A DNA stretch of 64,000 nucleotides from Mycobacterium sp. AT1 (GTDB lineage Bacteria > Actinomycetota > Actinomycetes > Mycobacteriales > Mycobacteriaceae), in contig NZ_MVOC01000027.1 in NCBI RefSeq assembly GCF_002043095.1, positions 62,001 through 126,000 of the forward strand, read 5' to 3'. The notes under the pieces were generated by a model. That model saw nothing but the letters and a program-made list of their open reading frames with translations, was not told the origin of the DNA and did no database searches. Of this stretch, positions 10,318 to 20,622 are shown piece by piece (within the stretch, counting starts at the first letter, position 1; the number at the start of each line of letters is the position of its first letter). The position numbers and the translations under genes were made by a program.

Positions 10318-11000
10318 GGGGGTCCGGCCTTGTACCCCACTCCTCGAACGGTGAGCACCACCTGCGGGTTCTCCGGATCCGTCTCGACCTTGGCGCGCAA
10401 CCGCTGGACGTGCACGTTCACCAGCCGGGTGTCGGCGGGATGCCGGTAACCCCAGACCTGTTCGAGCAGCACATCCCGAGTAAACACCTGCCGCGGTTTA
10501 CGTGCCAGCGCCACCAACAGGTCGAACTCCAGCGGCGTCAGGGAAATCTGCTCTCCGCCGCGGGTGACCTTGTGCGCGGGCACGTCGATCTCGACGTCTG
10601 CGATCGACAGCATCTCGGCCGGACCGTCGTCGTTGCGGCGCAGCCGGGCGCGGACCCGCGCGACGAGCTCCTTCTGCTTGAAGGGCTTCATCACGTAGTC
10701 GTCGGCCCCGGATTCCAGGCCGAGCACCACGTCGACGGTGTCCGTCTTGGCCGTCAGCATGACGATCGGAACACCGGAGTCGGCGCGCAGCACGCGGCAT
10801 ACGTCGATGCCGTTCATGCCGGGCAACATGAGGTCGAGCAAGACCAAGTCCGGCCGCAGTTCGCGAACCGCCGTCAACGCTTGGCTGCCGTCAGCGACCA
10901 CCGCGGTGTCGAAGCCCTCGCCCCTCAAGACGATGGTGAGCATCTCGGCGAGCGACGGATCGTCGTCGACGACCAGAATCCTTTGCCTCATGGTGCCCAT
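10314..11000 (-). CDS. mtrA: DNA-binding response regulator MtrA
   Basis: 228-residue OmpR/PhoB-type regulator. The receiver domain has the acidic pocket VVDDD, the phospho-acceptor Asp in [10 protein letters not shown], and Lys in DDYVMKPFK. The winged-helix domain carries the recognition helix region [21 protein letters not shown]. It is nearly identical to M. tuberculosis MtrA, including length. MtrA is an essential regulator of cell-wall and division genes. ATG at 11000 (MGTMRQRIL) matches the known start; the open frame runs far upstream antisense to tmk and is not coding. First gene of mtrA-mtrB-lpqB. Confidence 0.98.
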   Translation of the reverse strand: MGTMRQRILVVDDDPSLAEMLTIVLRGEGFDTAVVADGSQALTAVRELRPDLVLLDLMLPGMNGIDVCRVLRADSGVPIVMLTAKTDTVDVVLGLESGADDYVMKPFKQKELVARVRARLRRNDDGPAEMLSIADVEIDVPAHKVTRGGEQISLTPLEFDLLVALARKPRQVFTRDVLLEQVWGYRHPADTRLVNVHVQRLRAKVETDPENPQVVLTVRGVGYKAGPP

Positions 11001-11056
11001 CGTGTCACCGAAACGCGACAAACCTGAGTTACCACACCGGGCGTTTTGCCCGCAGA

Positions 11057-11686
11057 TCAGGCAGTGAGCGCCTGCGCCAATTTCTGGGGGACCACGTCGG
11101 GTCCGGCGACGGCCCAGCGCCCCTGCCAATTCGCGGCGGCCAGCGCGGCGTAGGCAGCGCTGGTTCGACGCTGAAGGCCGTCGTCGCGCTCGTATGCGTC
11201 GCGCGTGCGATCGGCGTCGGCCGCCTCGCGACGCAACGCCCGTTCGGCGGCCAACTCGGTCGGTACGGCGAGCAACACCTGCCAATCGGGCTGCGGCATG
11301 GCGAACCGCGCGAACTCGAGTTCGGCGACCCAGGCGACGACGCTTCCGTCCACCTCCTGGTGCAACCGCGCCGCGCTGTACGCGGCGTTGGACGCGACGT
11401 AGCGATCCAGGATCACGACGTCGTGTCCGGCGCAGAGCCGTTCGATCTCGGGCTTGGCGTCCGCGCGGTCGAGGGCGAACAACGTCGCCATGGCGTACAC
11501 CGAGGACGACAGGTCGCCGTGCTGGCCGTGCAACGCCTCGGCTGCGATGTCCGCGTGCACGGATTGGTGGTAGCGCGGAAATGCGAGGCGGGCGACGGTC
11601 TTGCCCGTCGACTCGAAGGACGCCTGCAGGCCGTCGGTCAGCGTCCGCTTCCCGGCGCCGTCGACCCCCTCGATCGCGATGAGCAC
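11057..11686 (-). CDS. tmk: Thymidylate kinase
   Basis: 209 residues. Phosphorylates dTMP to dTDP for DNA synthesis. The P-loop GVDGAGKRT starts at residue 7, followed by the DRY-type motif VVILDRYVASNAAYSAARLH (split over the dTMP site) and FPRY. This is the mycobacterial TMK type. The GTG at 11686 gives VLIAIEGVDG, matching the M. tuberculosis start. It lies 56 bp upstream of mtrA on the same strand. A decayed copy of its 5' end lies at 13528-13654. Confidence 0.95.
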   Translation of the reverse strand: MLIAIEGVDGAGKRTLTDGLQASFESTGKTVARLAFPRYHQSVHADIAAEALHGQHGDLSSSVYAMATLFALDRADAKPEIERLCAGHDVVILDRYVASNAAYSAARLHQEVDGSVVAWVAELEFARFAMPQPDWQVLLAVPTELAAERALRREAADADRTRDAYERDDGLQRRTSAAYAALAAANWQGRWAVAGPDVVPQKLAQALTA

Positions 11687-11742
11687 GGGGCGAGCGTAAC
11701 TGGTGCGGTTGACGCCCCTCGTGCGCCGATAGGCTCGGACGA

Positions 11743-12066
11743 GTGGGGCAGTCGGTGGAAGTCGTGGTGTCGGAGTTGGCCTCGGCATCTGCGCGACGGA
11801 AAGCTGCCGCGCAGAGCCTGCGCGACGGGTTGTCGAGCGTGAACGACGAGACCACGCAGTTGCTGGGCGCGGGATGGAAGGGCGCGGCTGCCTCCGCCTA
11901 CGCGCCACCATGGCTTCACCAAGGGCCCGACTGCAGGATCCAGATCGGCGACTCCCACTGAAGCAGCTGATGCAGATGTCCCGGTCGGTCTCTTACGACG
12001 GCCCTACCAGAGCAGGTCGACGACGCCAAAGCCCATACAGCACAGCTCATCTCCGCCGAGAGTTAG
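11743..12066 (+). pseudogene. Decayed WXG100 (ESX-like) gene
   Basis: The first frame from GTG 11743 encodes a helical start and a W-K-G turn (LLGAGWKGAAASAYAPPW), typical of WXG100 proteins, then runs into nonsense and stops at 11961. A neighbouring frame continues plausibly (LKQLMQMSRSVSY, about 11955-11995). The first frame then resumes a believable C-terminus (EQVDDAKAHTAQLISAES) ending in TAG at 12064-12066. Total length, about 105 codons, fits WXG100. This needs at least two compensating indels, so I read it as a pseudogene on the opposite strand to its neighbours. It overlaps the lipase stop by 4 bp. Confidence 0.65.
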
Positions 12067-13331
12067 AACGTCCCACAATTGGGCGCAGTCGGCACGCCGT
12101 TGAACCGGTCGGCGATCCACTGCATCGCGGATTCGCCGTCGACGAGCATCGGTAGGGCGTGGTTGATCACCATCTTGTTGAGGAATGGTGGCTGCTCGTT
12201 GGTGCGGAACTCGACGTCGGCGCCCTTGGCGCACCAATCCCGGCCGAGCTGGTTCGCCGCGGTCCACGGCACCAACGGGTCGAAGCGGTTGCTGTTGATC
12301 AACACTGGTGTCGTCGGCCTCAGATATCCGAGGCGTTGCATGTCGAACAGGGATTTGAACGGCTCCTCGGCGACCAGCGCAGTGATGTCCTCGGTGAAGT
12401 ACGGCTGTAGGTGCCGGAACATGAACTTGGAGGCTGTCTCCGCGATGCACTGGTCCTGCACCTTCTGCAGCAGATCGGCGCCGCGCGGCGTCATCTTCGA
12501 CCGGATCGCGTCGCCGAATTCCGGATAGGTCGTGATGACCGAGTTGAGTGCGTAGCCGACCACCCCGACCAACGCGCTGCCGTCGGCGTACGGGAAGAGT
12601 TCCTTGAGGTCGGCGGGTGGCGCACCCGCGTAGGTTCCCACGATCGTGAGATCGGGAGCGTAGGTCGGTGCGAGTTCTGCCGCCGACGCCGCCGCTCCCC
12701 CGCCCTGCGAATATCCCCAAAAGGCAGTCGGGCCATGGGGATCCAAGGACGTATCGGGTAAGCGCATCGCCGCCCGGCCCGCGTCCAGGCCGGGCGTACC
12801 GAGTCCTTGGTAGTCGGTCATGACGATGGCGAAACCACGGGCCACCATCGTCGCGACGAACAGCTCTTCGTAGTTGAAGGAGAAGTCCAGATACGGGGCG
12901 AAGTGAATGCCCTGGTTGAACTGTCGCGACGGCGCGCACTGGTCACCCTGCCCCTGCGTGCCGGGTCCGTAGACGATCAGCGGACGTGGGCCGCGCCCCG
13001 GCCAGTCGTTGAACGGCTCGAAGTACGTTCCGGTGACGGCCATCGGATTGCCGCGAGCATCGGTGCTGCGGTACATGATTCGCGTACCGGTCGCCATGAT
13101 GGCACCCAGTTGCCCGGAGGGCTCGAGCACCAGCCGTGAGGGCTCGGTGCGAATCAGGTCGCCGGGCTGCCCGGGCGGCAACGGTTCGGGCGGAGTGTAG
13201 AACGCGGTGTACTCGTCTTCGTTGTACTTCGGATCACGCACGTCGTTGGTGGGATCCGCATGCGACGAGGGCGCCGCCACCAGGGTTGCCATCGACAAGA
13301 GGACAAGCAGAACTCCCGCTACCCGGTGCAT
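12063..13331 (-). CDS. Secreted lipase, LIP family (PF03583-like)
   Basis: 422 residues with a cleavable signal peptide (residues 1-25, MHRVAGVLLVLLSMATLVAA ... SHA). Alpha/beta-hydrolase fold: nucleophile elbow G-Y-S-Q-G-G in FWGYSQGGGAAA, DYQGLGTPG loop, and candidate Asp (NSNRFDPLVPW) and His (VINHALPM) completing the triad. The LIP family covers secreted fungal and actinobacterial triacylglycerol lipases; the substrate here is unknown. ATG at 13331 starts exactly at the signal peptide; an in-frame ATG at 13376 is less likely. It sits in an insertion between tmk and sahH and is a distant relative of the five paralogues at 45-58 kb. Confidence 0.88.
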   Translation of the reverse strand: MHRVAGVLLVLLSMATLVAAPSSHADPTNDVRDPKYNEDEYTAFYTPPEPLPPGQPGDLIRTEPSRLVLEPSGQLGAIMATGTRIMYRSTDARGNPMAVTGTYFEPFNDWPGRGPRPLIVYGPGTQGQGDQCAPSRQFNQGIHFAPYLDFSFNYEELFVATMVARGFAIVMTDYQGLGTPGLDAGRAAMRLPDTSLDPHGPTAFWGYSQGGGAAASAAELAPTYAPDLTIVGTYAGAPPADLKELFPYADGSALVGVVGYALNSVITTYPEFGDAIRSKMTPRGADLLQKVQDQCIAETASKFMFRHLQPYFTEDITALVAEEPFKSLFDMQRLGYLRPTTPVLINSNRFDPLVPWTAANQLGRDWCAKGADVEFRTNEQPPFLNKMVINHALPMLVDGESAMQWIADRFNGVPTAPNCGTF

Positions 13332-13527
13332 GATGGCCGTACCGTAACACTTGGTGTGCTTTCGTCCGGCGTTCAACGAGCCACCGCGCGAAAATGCCTA
13401 TGACAAAACGGCATTGGCCGACACCAGTCGAGACGGACGAACGGCCCCGACCCACCGAAGTGGGGCAAGGCCTTCAGGAGCTGCTACAGAGCAACCGCAC
13501 ACATAAGCGGTAGTACTCGTCGCAGTA

Positions 13528-13654
13528 CTCGGGCTTGGCGTCCGCGCGGCCGGGGGCGGACAACGGTCCTGCCCGGCGCCGTCGTCAGCGCGGCGGGCGA
13601 AGCCGGTACGCCGGATGCCCCGCGTGCGCCGATCGCCCCGGACGAGCAGGGCAG
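13528..13654. repeat. Decayed duplicate of the tmk 5' end and its upstream region
   Basis: 13528-13565 matches 11447-11484 (inside tmk) at 35 of 38 bases. 13572-13584 repeats the 13-mer at 11651-11663. 13615-13654 matches 11712-11751 (tmk upstream region and start of the WXG100 relic) at 33 of 40. The order and orientation are conserved, with two internal deletions. The copy fills most of the otherwise empty gap 13332-13658 and has no usable reading frame. It makes a direct repeat flanking the WXG100 relic and the lipase gene. Confidence 0.8.
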
Positions 13655-13658
13655 CACC

Positions 13659-14711
13659 TCAGTCGCGCGGATCGACGGGATTGATCCGGTTGACGATAAG
13701 CGGGTCGGCATTGGTGAACGGGAACCGCGGCAAGTCGTCGACGTGCATGTTGAACGTGGCGGCCAGCACTTCCCTCGAGTACGCACTGGCAGACGCGCGG
13801 TAACCGATGTCGGCCGGCGTCGGCTGGTCGAAGAAGATCGCGAAGTGCAGGTCCGGGGCGTCGAACACCTCGATGTGGTGCGGGTAGGCGCGGGGAATGA
13901 AGTACATGTCCCCCTCTTTGAGATACCAGGTGTCAAGTGAGCCATCGGGATTCATCAGCGTCATCCGCGAGCTTCCGGTTGCGACGTAGCCCATCTCGGC
14001 CGTCGACGGGTGCCAGTGCGGCTCGCGCATGCCGTCTTCGCGGATCCTCAGGGAGTACATCGAGAGGTCCTTGAGGGCCGGCCAGAACTGCACGCGAGCC
14101 AGCCGGGCCGAACCGACGGCGCTTCCCACCGGCGGGCTTTGCGCTTCGACCGCGAACTTGTGCGGGTCGTTGAAGTGGGCGTTGGGCGGTATCACCGGGT
14201 CGCCGACGCGTGCCGCCAGGCGTCGGTCGCCGGTGTCGCGACGCATGGTGGCGAAGTCAGACGCCGGGAGGTCGTAGGTGTTGCCGAGTACGGCATCGGT
14301 CATCGCACCGAATGCGGCCCCCAAACCGAAGTCCTCCGGGCGCTCGTGCCGGAACGCGAGGACGAATTCGGCCGGGTCGTCTCCGATGTTCTCGATGTGG
14401 TGCAGTGAGCCCGAGTCGACGTGGAACATCTCCCCCGGGCCGACGACGAACGGGGAGAACTGGCTGCCGCTGTCGAGCACCGACACCAGTGACGTGCCGG
14501 AAATGCAGTAGGTCAACTCATTTGCGTTGGCATGCCAGTGCGGGGTGCGCATGGCACCGGGGTTGATCACCAAATGCTTGATCGACATCCCCGCCAGGAT
14601 GGGCAGTTCGTTGGCGGTGACGCGGCGCATGGATCCCAGATCCGATTCCTCCACGATCTCGCCGTCGAGCAGCGAGAGCGAATGTGCGTTGCGGTCGAGC
14701 CTCGCGGTCAT
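13659..14711 (-). CDS. Bicupin protein, oxalate decarboxylase-like
   Basis: 350 residues with two cupin barrels. The first metal site is H-W-H ... E ... H (TPHWHANANELTY, LHHIEN, about residues 57-105). The second is EPHWHPSTAEMGY and YPHHIEVF, about 230-280. Both barrels therefore keep the H-x-H-x(3,5)-E-x-H ligands seen in Mn-dependent oxalate decarboxylases and related bicupins. Substrate is not determinable from sequence. No signal peptide. ATG start at 14711. It is followed upstream, 32 bp away, by the nitrilase-like gene on the same strand, so the two are probably co-transcribed. Confidence 0.82.
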   Translation of the reverse strand: MTARLDRNAHSLSLLDGEIVEESDLGSMRRVTANELPILAGMSIKHLVINPGAMRTPHWHANANELTYCISGTSLVSVLDSGSQFSPFVVGPGEMFHVDSGSLHHIENIGDDPAEFVLAFRHERPEDFGLGAAFGAMTDAVLGNTYDLPASDFATMRRDTGDRRLAARVGDPVIPPNAHFNDPHKFAVEAQSPPVGSAVGSARLARVQFWPALKDLSMYSLRIREDGMREPHWHPSTAEMGYVATGSSRMTLMNPDGSLDTWYLKEGDMYFIPRAYPHHIEVFDAPDLHFAIFFDQPTPADIGYRASASAYSREVLAATFNMHVDDLPRFPFTNADPLIVNRINPVDPRD

Positions 14712-14743
14712 GTGTCATCCCTTTCTCACCCAGCACACTGCGG

Positions 14744-16582
14744 TCATCGTGAGTACGCCGCCCAGGTCTGGGCGTAACCGGCATTGGTTTGCCATTCGGC
14801 GAATACGGCGGAATCGGTGCGCAGCATCAGTGGAACGGCCAGATCGCTACGTCGGCCGGCGACGAGCCGTTGCTGATCCATCCACCACTGCGGGTGGGCG
14901 CCGGTCACGATGTCCAAGCTCACCACCTCCGCCGCGTCGACGGATGCGACGACCGGGGCCTCGGCGTCGACCGGGTTGACGGTGAACACCCCACTGGAGC
15001 CTTGGGCCCCGTTGCCCACCGCGTTGGCGACTATGCAGTAGGCCTGACTGGTCTTGGCCGCGGCGTACCACAGGCACATGGTGTTGGCCGGAAAGCCGTG
15101 TGCGAAGAGGCCTTCCGATTCCTGCAGGGGTCCGCCGTAATTACCGGTCCAGTTCGTCGGAGCCGCGATCAGATCAGCCCGACGGACGCTGAGCACGCCG
15201 CTCGCCTCGGGAAACCGTAGGTCTTCGCACAGCAGCAGGCCGATCCGTCCGATGTCGGTCTCAAAGACCGGTAGGTCGTCGCCAGGATTGGCCCATCCGT
15301 AGGACGCGTCGAGATGGCATTGGCGATAGGTTCCCGCCAGTTTGCCGTCTGGCTGGACGAGCAGCGCGGTGTGGAAGAGTTGGCCGTCGGCGCGCTCCAC
15401 GTGACTACCCACCACGAAGCTGCCAAGCCGAACTGCGAAGTCCGACAACACCTGCACAGTGCGTCCGAATCCAGATTCGGCCACGTCCGCCGCCGCAGCG
15501 GCATCCTTCGGGACGCCGTGGATGGTGAATGCGGGGAACACCACCAGCCCACCGGTGGTCTCGACCGACTGCAGCGCGAGAACCTGCTCGTTCGCCCGGG
15601 CGATGTTGCCGTCACCGTCGCCGGCGACGACGGCATATTGCACGGCCGTGACGGTGATCGCGTGGGACTCCCGGGATGCCCGAGTGTCGCTGGGCGACTT
15701 GAAGAATGCGAGATCGCCGTAGAGCTCCGGTCGACGCCGGGTCAGCGTGGCCTTCTGGTCGTTGACGTAGAGGGAGGGGTCGATCTCGCCGTAGAGGATG
15801 GCGCCCGGGTTGGCCGCAGTGAGGTTCTGCTGGGTCGCGGGCAGGTGTCCCGTCCGCCGGCCGTCACCCTGCCAGATCGATGCCGAACCACCGTAGACCA
15901 CCGAAATCCCAGTCGTGGGATTGCTTTCCACGTTGTTGCGATCGGCGGCCACCATCGCCAGACCGTTCCACGCCGCCAGCTGTTGGACGGCGGCGATCGT
16001 GGAGTGGTTGCCTGCCGACTCCGCAGTGAGCTGAGTGAGTACCCGATCGCTGGAGCAGATGTAGGCGATCAGATCGGCACCCTTGAGTGCGGCCAATCGG
16101 CCCGGTTCCCAGTAGGTGTCGTCATAGCAGATGACCATGGCGATTCGGCCGAGCTCGGTGTCGAACACCGGGTAGCCGGTGTTGCCGGGGGTGAACCACA
16201 TGACGTCGCTGGGGTTCAGCCCATTCTTGCGGTACTTGCCGATGTAACCGTCGGGTCCGATGAGCGCACCGGTGTTGTAGGTCAGCGTCGTCGCGGGGTC
16301 GATCTCGGCGATACCGATGGCCACGTGGCAGCCGTACTTGGCGCAGACCGACGCAACCGCATCGGTGCCGGCGCCTGGCACGGAGTCCATGTAGGGCAGG
16401 AACTGCTCGAGATCGCGATAGATGTACCCCGAGAGGGCTGCCTCCGGCAGCACGATGAGCTTCGCTCCGGCAGCCGCCGCTTCGTCGACGACTGCACACG
16501 CTCGCTTGATGTTTCGTTCCAGCTCGAACAGCTCGGGATTGAACTCGACGGCGGCGACCTTGAACGGAGCGAGCGATGCCAT
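14744..16582 (-). CDS. Two-domain nitrilase-superfamily carbon-nitrogen hydrolase with a degenerate second domain
   Basis: 612 residues holding two tandem CN-hydrolase domains. The first has a complete Glu-Lys-Cys triad: E47 in IVLPEAALSG, K119 in KYRKNGL, C152 in ICYDDTYWEPGR. In the second (from about residue 306) the Glu position is Ala351 (VVFPAFTIHG), the Lys position is Gln421 (TYRQCHL), and only Cys452 (LLCEDLRFPE) remains. The second domain probably has a structural or substrate-gating role. The ATG at 16582 (MASLAPFKVAAVEF) is chosen because the domain starts there. Substrate unknown; amide or nitrile hydrolysis by family. Confidence 0.85.
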   Translation of the reverse strand: MASLAPFKVAAVEFNPELFELERNIKRACAVVDEAAAAGAKLIVLPEAALSGYIYRDLEQFLPYMDSVPGAGTDAVASVCAKYGCHVAIGIAEIDPATTLTYNTGALIGPDGYIGKYRKNGLNPSDVMWFTPGNTGYPVFDTELGRIAMVICYDDTYWEPGRLAALKGADLIAYICSSDRVLTQLTAESAGNHSTIAAVQQLAAWNGLAMVAADRNNVESNPTTGISVVYGGSASIWQGDGRRTGHLPATQQNLTAANPGAILYGEIDPSLYVNDQKATLTRRRPELYGDLAFFKSPSDTRASRESHAITVTAVQYAVVAGDGDGNIARANEQVLALQSVETTGGLVVFPAFTIHGVPKDAAAAADVAESGFGRTVQVLSDFAVRLGSFVVGSHVERADGQLFHTALLVQPDGKLAGTYRQCHLDASYGWANPGDDLPVFETDIGRIGLLLCEDLRFPEASGVLSVRRADLIAAPTNWTGNYGGPLQESEGLFAHGFPANTMCLWYAAAKTSQAYCIVANAVGNGAQGSSGVFTVNPVDAEAPVVASVDAAEVVSLDIVTGAHPQWWMDQQRLVAGRRSDLAVPLMLRTDSAVFAEWQTNAGYAQTWAAYSR

Positions 16583-16665
16583 GAATCTCCCCAGTCTCAG
16601 GCGTCCCCAGAGGCTAGTGCCTGCGGCCAACTCCGATGACTGAAAAGGGATTATCAACAGCGCAA

Positions 16666-16698
16666 AGAGCCCCTGGCACACGGGGTGCCAGGGGCTCT
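16666..16698 (-). terminator. Strong stem-loop downstream of sahH
   Basis: Perfect 13-bp stem AGAGCCCCTGGCA / TGCCAGGGGCTCT with a 7-nt loop, starting 18 bp past the sahH stop on the minus strand. There is no long U-run, as is usual for mycobacterial terminators. It separates sahH from the nitrilase-like gene. Confidence 0.8.
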
Positions 16699-16715
16699 CG
16701 TTCGACGCGGCTACC

Positions 16716-18182
<1,467 letters not shown>

Positions 18183-18301
18183 GTAGAGCCCTTACTTCGT
18201 TGGTCATCTCGGGTCGTCAAATGCCATGCGCGCACGCACGGTGCGCCGGCGACACCCGAAGCCTGCGGACTCGCGGGACAGGCGCTATGGCGCACTGCCG
18301 G

Positions 18302-18934
18302 CTAGGAGGTGTCTATGACACCGTATCGCTCGGCGAACGGTGTCATCAAACGGGCCAGGTCACGGGCAACGTCGTGATCGGCTTCCGGCGGCATCGAGAC
18401 GTAGCTCATCGCGAGCCGCACGATGGCTCTGGCCAGCACTCCCGCGTCCTCTTCGCTCGCGCGGACCCAGCTGTGCATGAAGGTCGAGGTGAGTCGCTGC
18501 GAACACCTCGTGATGATGGGCGCACTATCGGTGGTGATGATCTGAAGGAGGTCGGGCTTCGCCGCACCGGTCAGAAGCGAGATGACCAGGGGGTCGGATG
18601 CCGACTCGGCGAAGAAGGCCCGGAAGCCCTCCAGGAACGCGGTGTAGACGTTGCCGACGTTGGCCTCGATGGCGATGGCGACCGCGTCCACCAGACGATC
18701 GGCCAACCGCAGCGCGTAGCCCTCGGCCAGGCCCTGGCGTGATCCGAATTCGTTGTAGATGGTCTGACGGCTGATGCCGGCCGCCTTGGCGACGTCGGTG
18801 AGCGTGATGGAGGACCAGTCCCGGACCAGGAGCATGTCCCGCATGCCGTCGAGGATCGACCCGCGGAGCAGAACTCGCGACGCCTCGGCGTACGGCACGC
18901 GTGCGGCCGTACGCCGGTCGGTCGGACTGTTCAT
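18302..18934 (-). CDS. TetR-family regulator of the alkB operon (AlkX-like)
   Basis: 210 residues. Helix-turn-helix about residues 38-60 (LTDVAKAAGISRQTIYNEF), followed by a helical ligand-binding domain. It is the last gene of alkB-rubA-rubB-tetR, 29 bp after rubB, and corresponds to Rv3249c. Homologues (AlkX in Dietzia) repress the alkane hydroxylase operon and are released by fatty acids, so self-contained feedback control of the operon is likely. The ATG at 18934 is chosen over an open upstream extension that would run through rubB in another frame. Confidence 0.88.
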   Translation of the reverse strand: MNSPTDRRTAARVPYAEASRVLLRGSILDGMRDMLLVRDWSSITLTDVAKAAGISRQTIYNEFGSRQGLAEGYALRLADRLVDAVAIAIEANVGNVYTAFLEGFRAFFAESASDPLVISLLTGAAKPDLLQIITTDSAPIITRCSQRLTSTFMHSWVRASEEDAGVLARAIVRLAMSYVSMPPEADHDVARDLARLMTPFAERYGVIDTS

Positions 18935-18963
18935 ACGCGCGAGACTATCGGTTCGAGGGGCGG

Positions 18964-19143
18964 TCAACCCCGTGCAACCTCGACCATCTCGAAGTCCGAC
19001 TTCGCCGCGCCACAGTCCGGGCAACTCCAGTCCTCGGGGATGTCGTCCCAACGGGTGCCCGGGGCGATGCCGTCCTCGGGCCATCCCTTCTCTTCGTCGT
19101 ACTCGAATCCGCACTGCACGCAGACGAACAACTTGAAATTCAT
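18964..19143 (-). CDS. rubB: Rubredoxin RubB (AlkG2 type)
   Basis: 59 residues: a small iron protein with one Fe bound by four cysteines, CVQCG near residue 8 and CPDCG near residue 41. Both motifs keep the glycine typical of the AlkG2-type rubredoxins that pass electrons from rubredoxin reductase to the AlkB alkane hydroxylase. ATG at 19143 overlaps the rubA stop (ATGA). Corresponds to Rv3250c. Confidence 0.95.
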   Translation of the reverse strand: MNFKLFVCVQCGFEYDEEKGWPEDGIAPGTRWDDIPEDWSCPDCGAAKSDFEMVEVARG

Positions 19144-19343
19144 GGCGTCACCCTCACTGTGTCATTTCCCGTCGCTTCGCTCGCCCCGGGTTCGAAGTCG
19201 ACCTTTTCCCGAACCGCACAGTCCGGGCAGCACCAGTCGTCGGGCACGTCGCTCCACGACGTTCCCGCCGGAAAGCCCTCGCGGGGAGCACCTTTCACTT
19301 CGTCGTAGACGTAATCGCAACCGGGGCAGCGAAAGGCGCTCAT
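19140..19343 (-). CDS. rubA: Rubredoxin RubA (AlkG1 type)
   Basis: 67 residues with the four iron-binding cysteines in CPGCD and CPDCA. The glycines after each second cysteine are replaced (Asp9 and Ala43), the hallmark of AlkG1-type rubredoxins, which in other alkane degraders cannot replace AlkG2 in electron transfer. Its precise role is unclear. It overlaps alkB upstream (ATGA) and rubB downstream. Corresponds to Rv3251c. Confidence 0.94.
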   Translation of the reverse strand: MSAFRCPGCDYVYDEVKGAPREGFPAGTSWSDVPDDWCCPDCAVREKVDFEPGASEATGNDTVRVTP

Positions 19344-20566
19344 TGGGCCGCCCCGTACTTCGCCATCACCTTGGCCCGCACCCGCGGATGGATGTTGACC
19401 CGGCTCAGGTCGCCGCCGTAGTGCGCCAGCACGCGGTGGTCCATGACCTTGCGCCACAAGGGCGGAAAGTAGGTGAGCCCGATCATCGAGGCGTAGCCGC
19501 TTGGCAGGTTCGGCGCACCGTCCATGCTGCGCAGGGTCTGGTAGCGGCGCGTCGGGTTGGCGTGGTGATCGCTGTGCCGCTGCAGGTGATAGAGGAACAG
19601 GTTGGTCACCAAATGATCTGAGTTCCAACTGTGTTCGGGCGCGCACCGCTCGTAGCGTCCGCTCGCGGTCTTCTGCCGGAGCAGCCCGTAGTGCTCGAGG
19701 TAGTTGACGGTCTCGAGCAACGCGAAGCCGAACACCGCCGAGATCACCACGTACGGAATGAGCGCAACGCCGAAGAACGCGATCAGCGCGCCGTAGAGCA
19801 CCACCGACATCGCCCAGGCATTCAGGACGTCGTTGGACGGATGCCACGGGCTCCGGTTCAACCGCCGCATCCGCTGTGCCTCGAGTTCCCACGACGACTT
19901 CAGACTCCCCCACACGCTGCGCGGCAGGAACTCCCAGAACGTCTCACCAAACCGGGCCGACGCCGGGTCTTCCGGTGTCGCCACCCGCACGTGGTGGCCT
20001 CGGTTGTGCTCGATGAAGAAGTGGCCGTAGCACGTCTGCGCCAGAGTGATCTTGCTCAGCCAGCGTTCGAGAGTGTCCTTCTTGTGCCCCAATTCGTGCG
20101 CGGTGTTGATGCCGACGCCGCCCATCATTCCGACTGACAGCGCCAGACCGATCTTGGCCGGCCATCCCAACGAGCCGTCGAAACCGAGCCAACCGAGGTC
20201 GGACGCCGTGAACAGATAGGCCCCGAGGACGACGGTCACGTACTGGAAGGGGATGAAGCTGTAGGTGCAGTAGCGGTAGTACTTGTCGTTCTCCAACCGC
20301 TCCATCACCGCGTCGGGCGGGTTTTCTCCGTCGGGGCCGAAGCGCCGATCCAGCAACGGCAGGACGACGTAGACCAGGATCGGGCCGATCCAGAAGGGCA
20401 CCTGCGCGGCCGCGTGCCAGCCGAGCTGGTTGAGCGCCCACACCACCGGGAGCATCACCAACACCGCGGTGGGCACGATCAGCCCCATCAGCCACAGGTA
20501 CCGCTTCTTGTCCCGCCATCGATCGACCGGAACCGTGCCGTCCGCCGATTCCACGTGTGTCGTCAC
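19340..20566 (-). CDS. alkB: Alkane 1-monooxygenase AlkB
   Basis: 408-residue integral-membrane non-haem di-iron hydroxylase that oxidises medium-chain n-alkanes to 1-alkanols with O2 and electrons from rubredoxin. The histidine boxes are complete: HELGHKKD, EHNRGHHVRVATPEDPASA, NYLEHYGL and LQRHSDHHA. About six membrane helices are visible (for example residues 25-65 and 115-150). The GTG at 20566 is preceded by a good GGAGGTG ribosome site. First gene of alkB-rubA-rubB-tetR. Corresponds to Rv3252c. Confidence 0.97.
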   Translation of the reverse strand: MTTHVESADGTVPVDRWRDKKRYLWLMGLIVPTAVLVMLPVVWALNQLGWHAAAQVPFWIGPILVYVVLPLLDRRFGPDGENPPDAVMERLENDKYYRYCTYSFIPFQYVTVVLGAYLFTASDLGWLGFDGSLGWPAKIGLALSVGMMGGVGINTAHELGHKKDTLERWLSKITLAQTCYGHFFIEHNRGHHVRVATPEDPASARFGETFWEFLPRSVWGSLKSSWELEAQRMRRLNRSPWHPSNDVLNAWAMSVVLYGALIAFFGVALIPYVVISAVFGFALLETVNYLEHYGLLRQKTASGRYERCAPEHSWNSDHLVTNLFLYHLQRHSDHHANPTRRYQTLRSMDGAPNLPSGYASMIGLTYFPPLWRKVMDHRVLAHYGGDLSRVNIHPRVRAKVMAKYGAAQ

Positions 20567-20622
20567 CGCTTCACCTCCATGTGAGTGCCATCACCAACTG
20601 CGGTTGACTGTAGGCGCAATTT

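Noticed and set aside
13484..13945. Minus-strand open frame over the gap downstream of the bicupin
   Set aside because: It overlaps the bicupin in another frame, and its outer part is the decayed tmk duplicate.
18183..18301. SAH- or SAM-responsive riboswitch upstream of sahH
   Set aside because: The 119-bp leader has GC-rich pairing potential, but I could not match it to a known riboswitch core.
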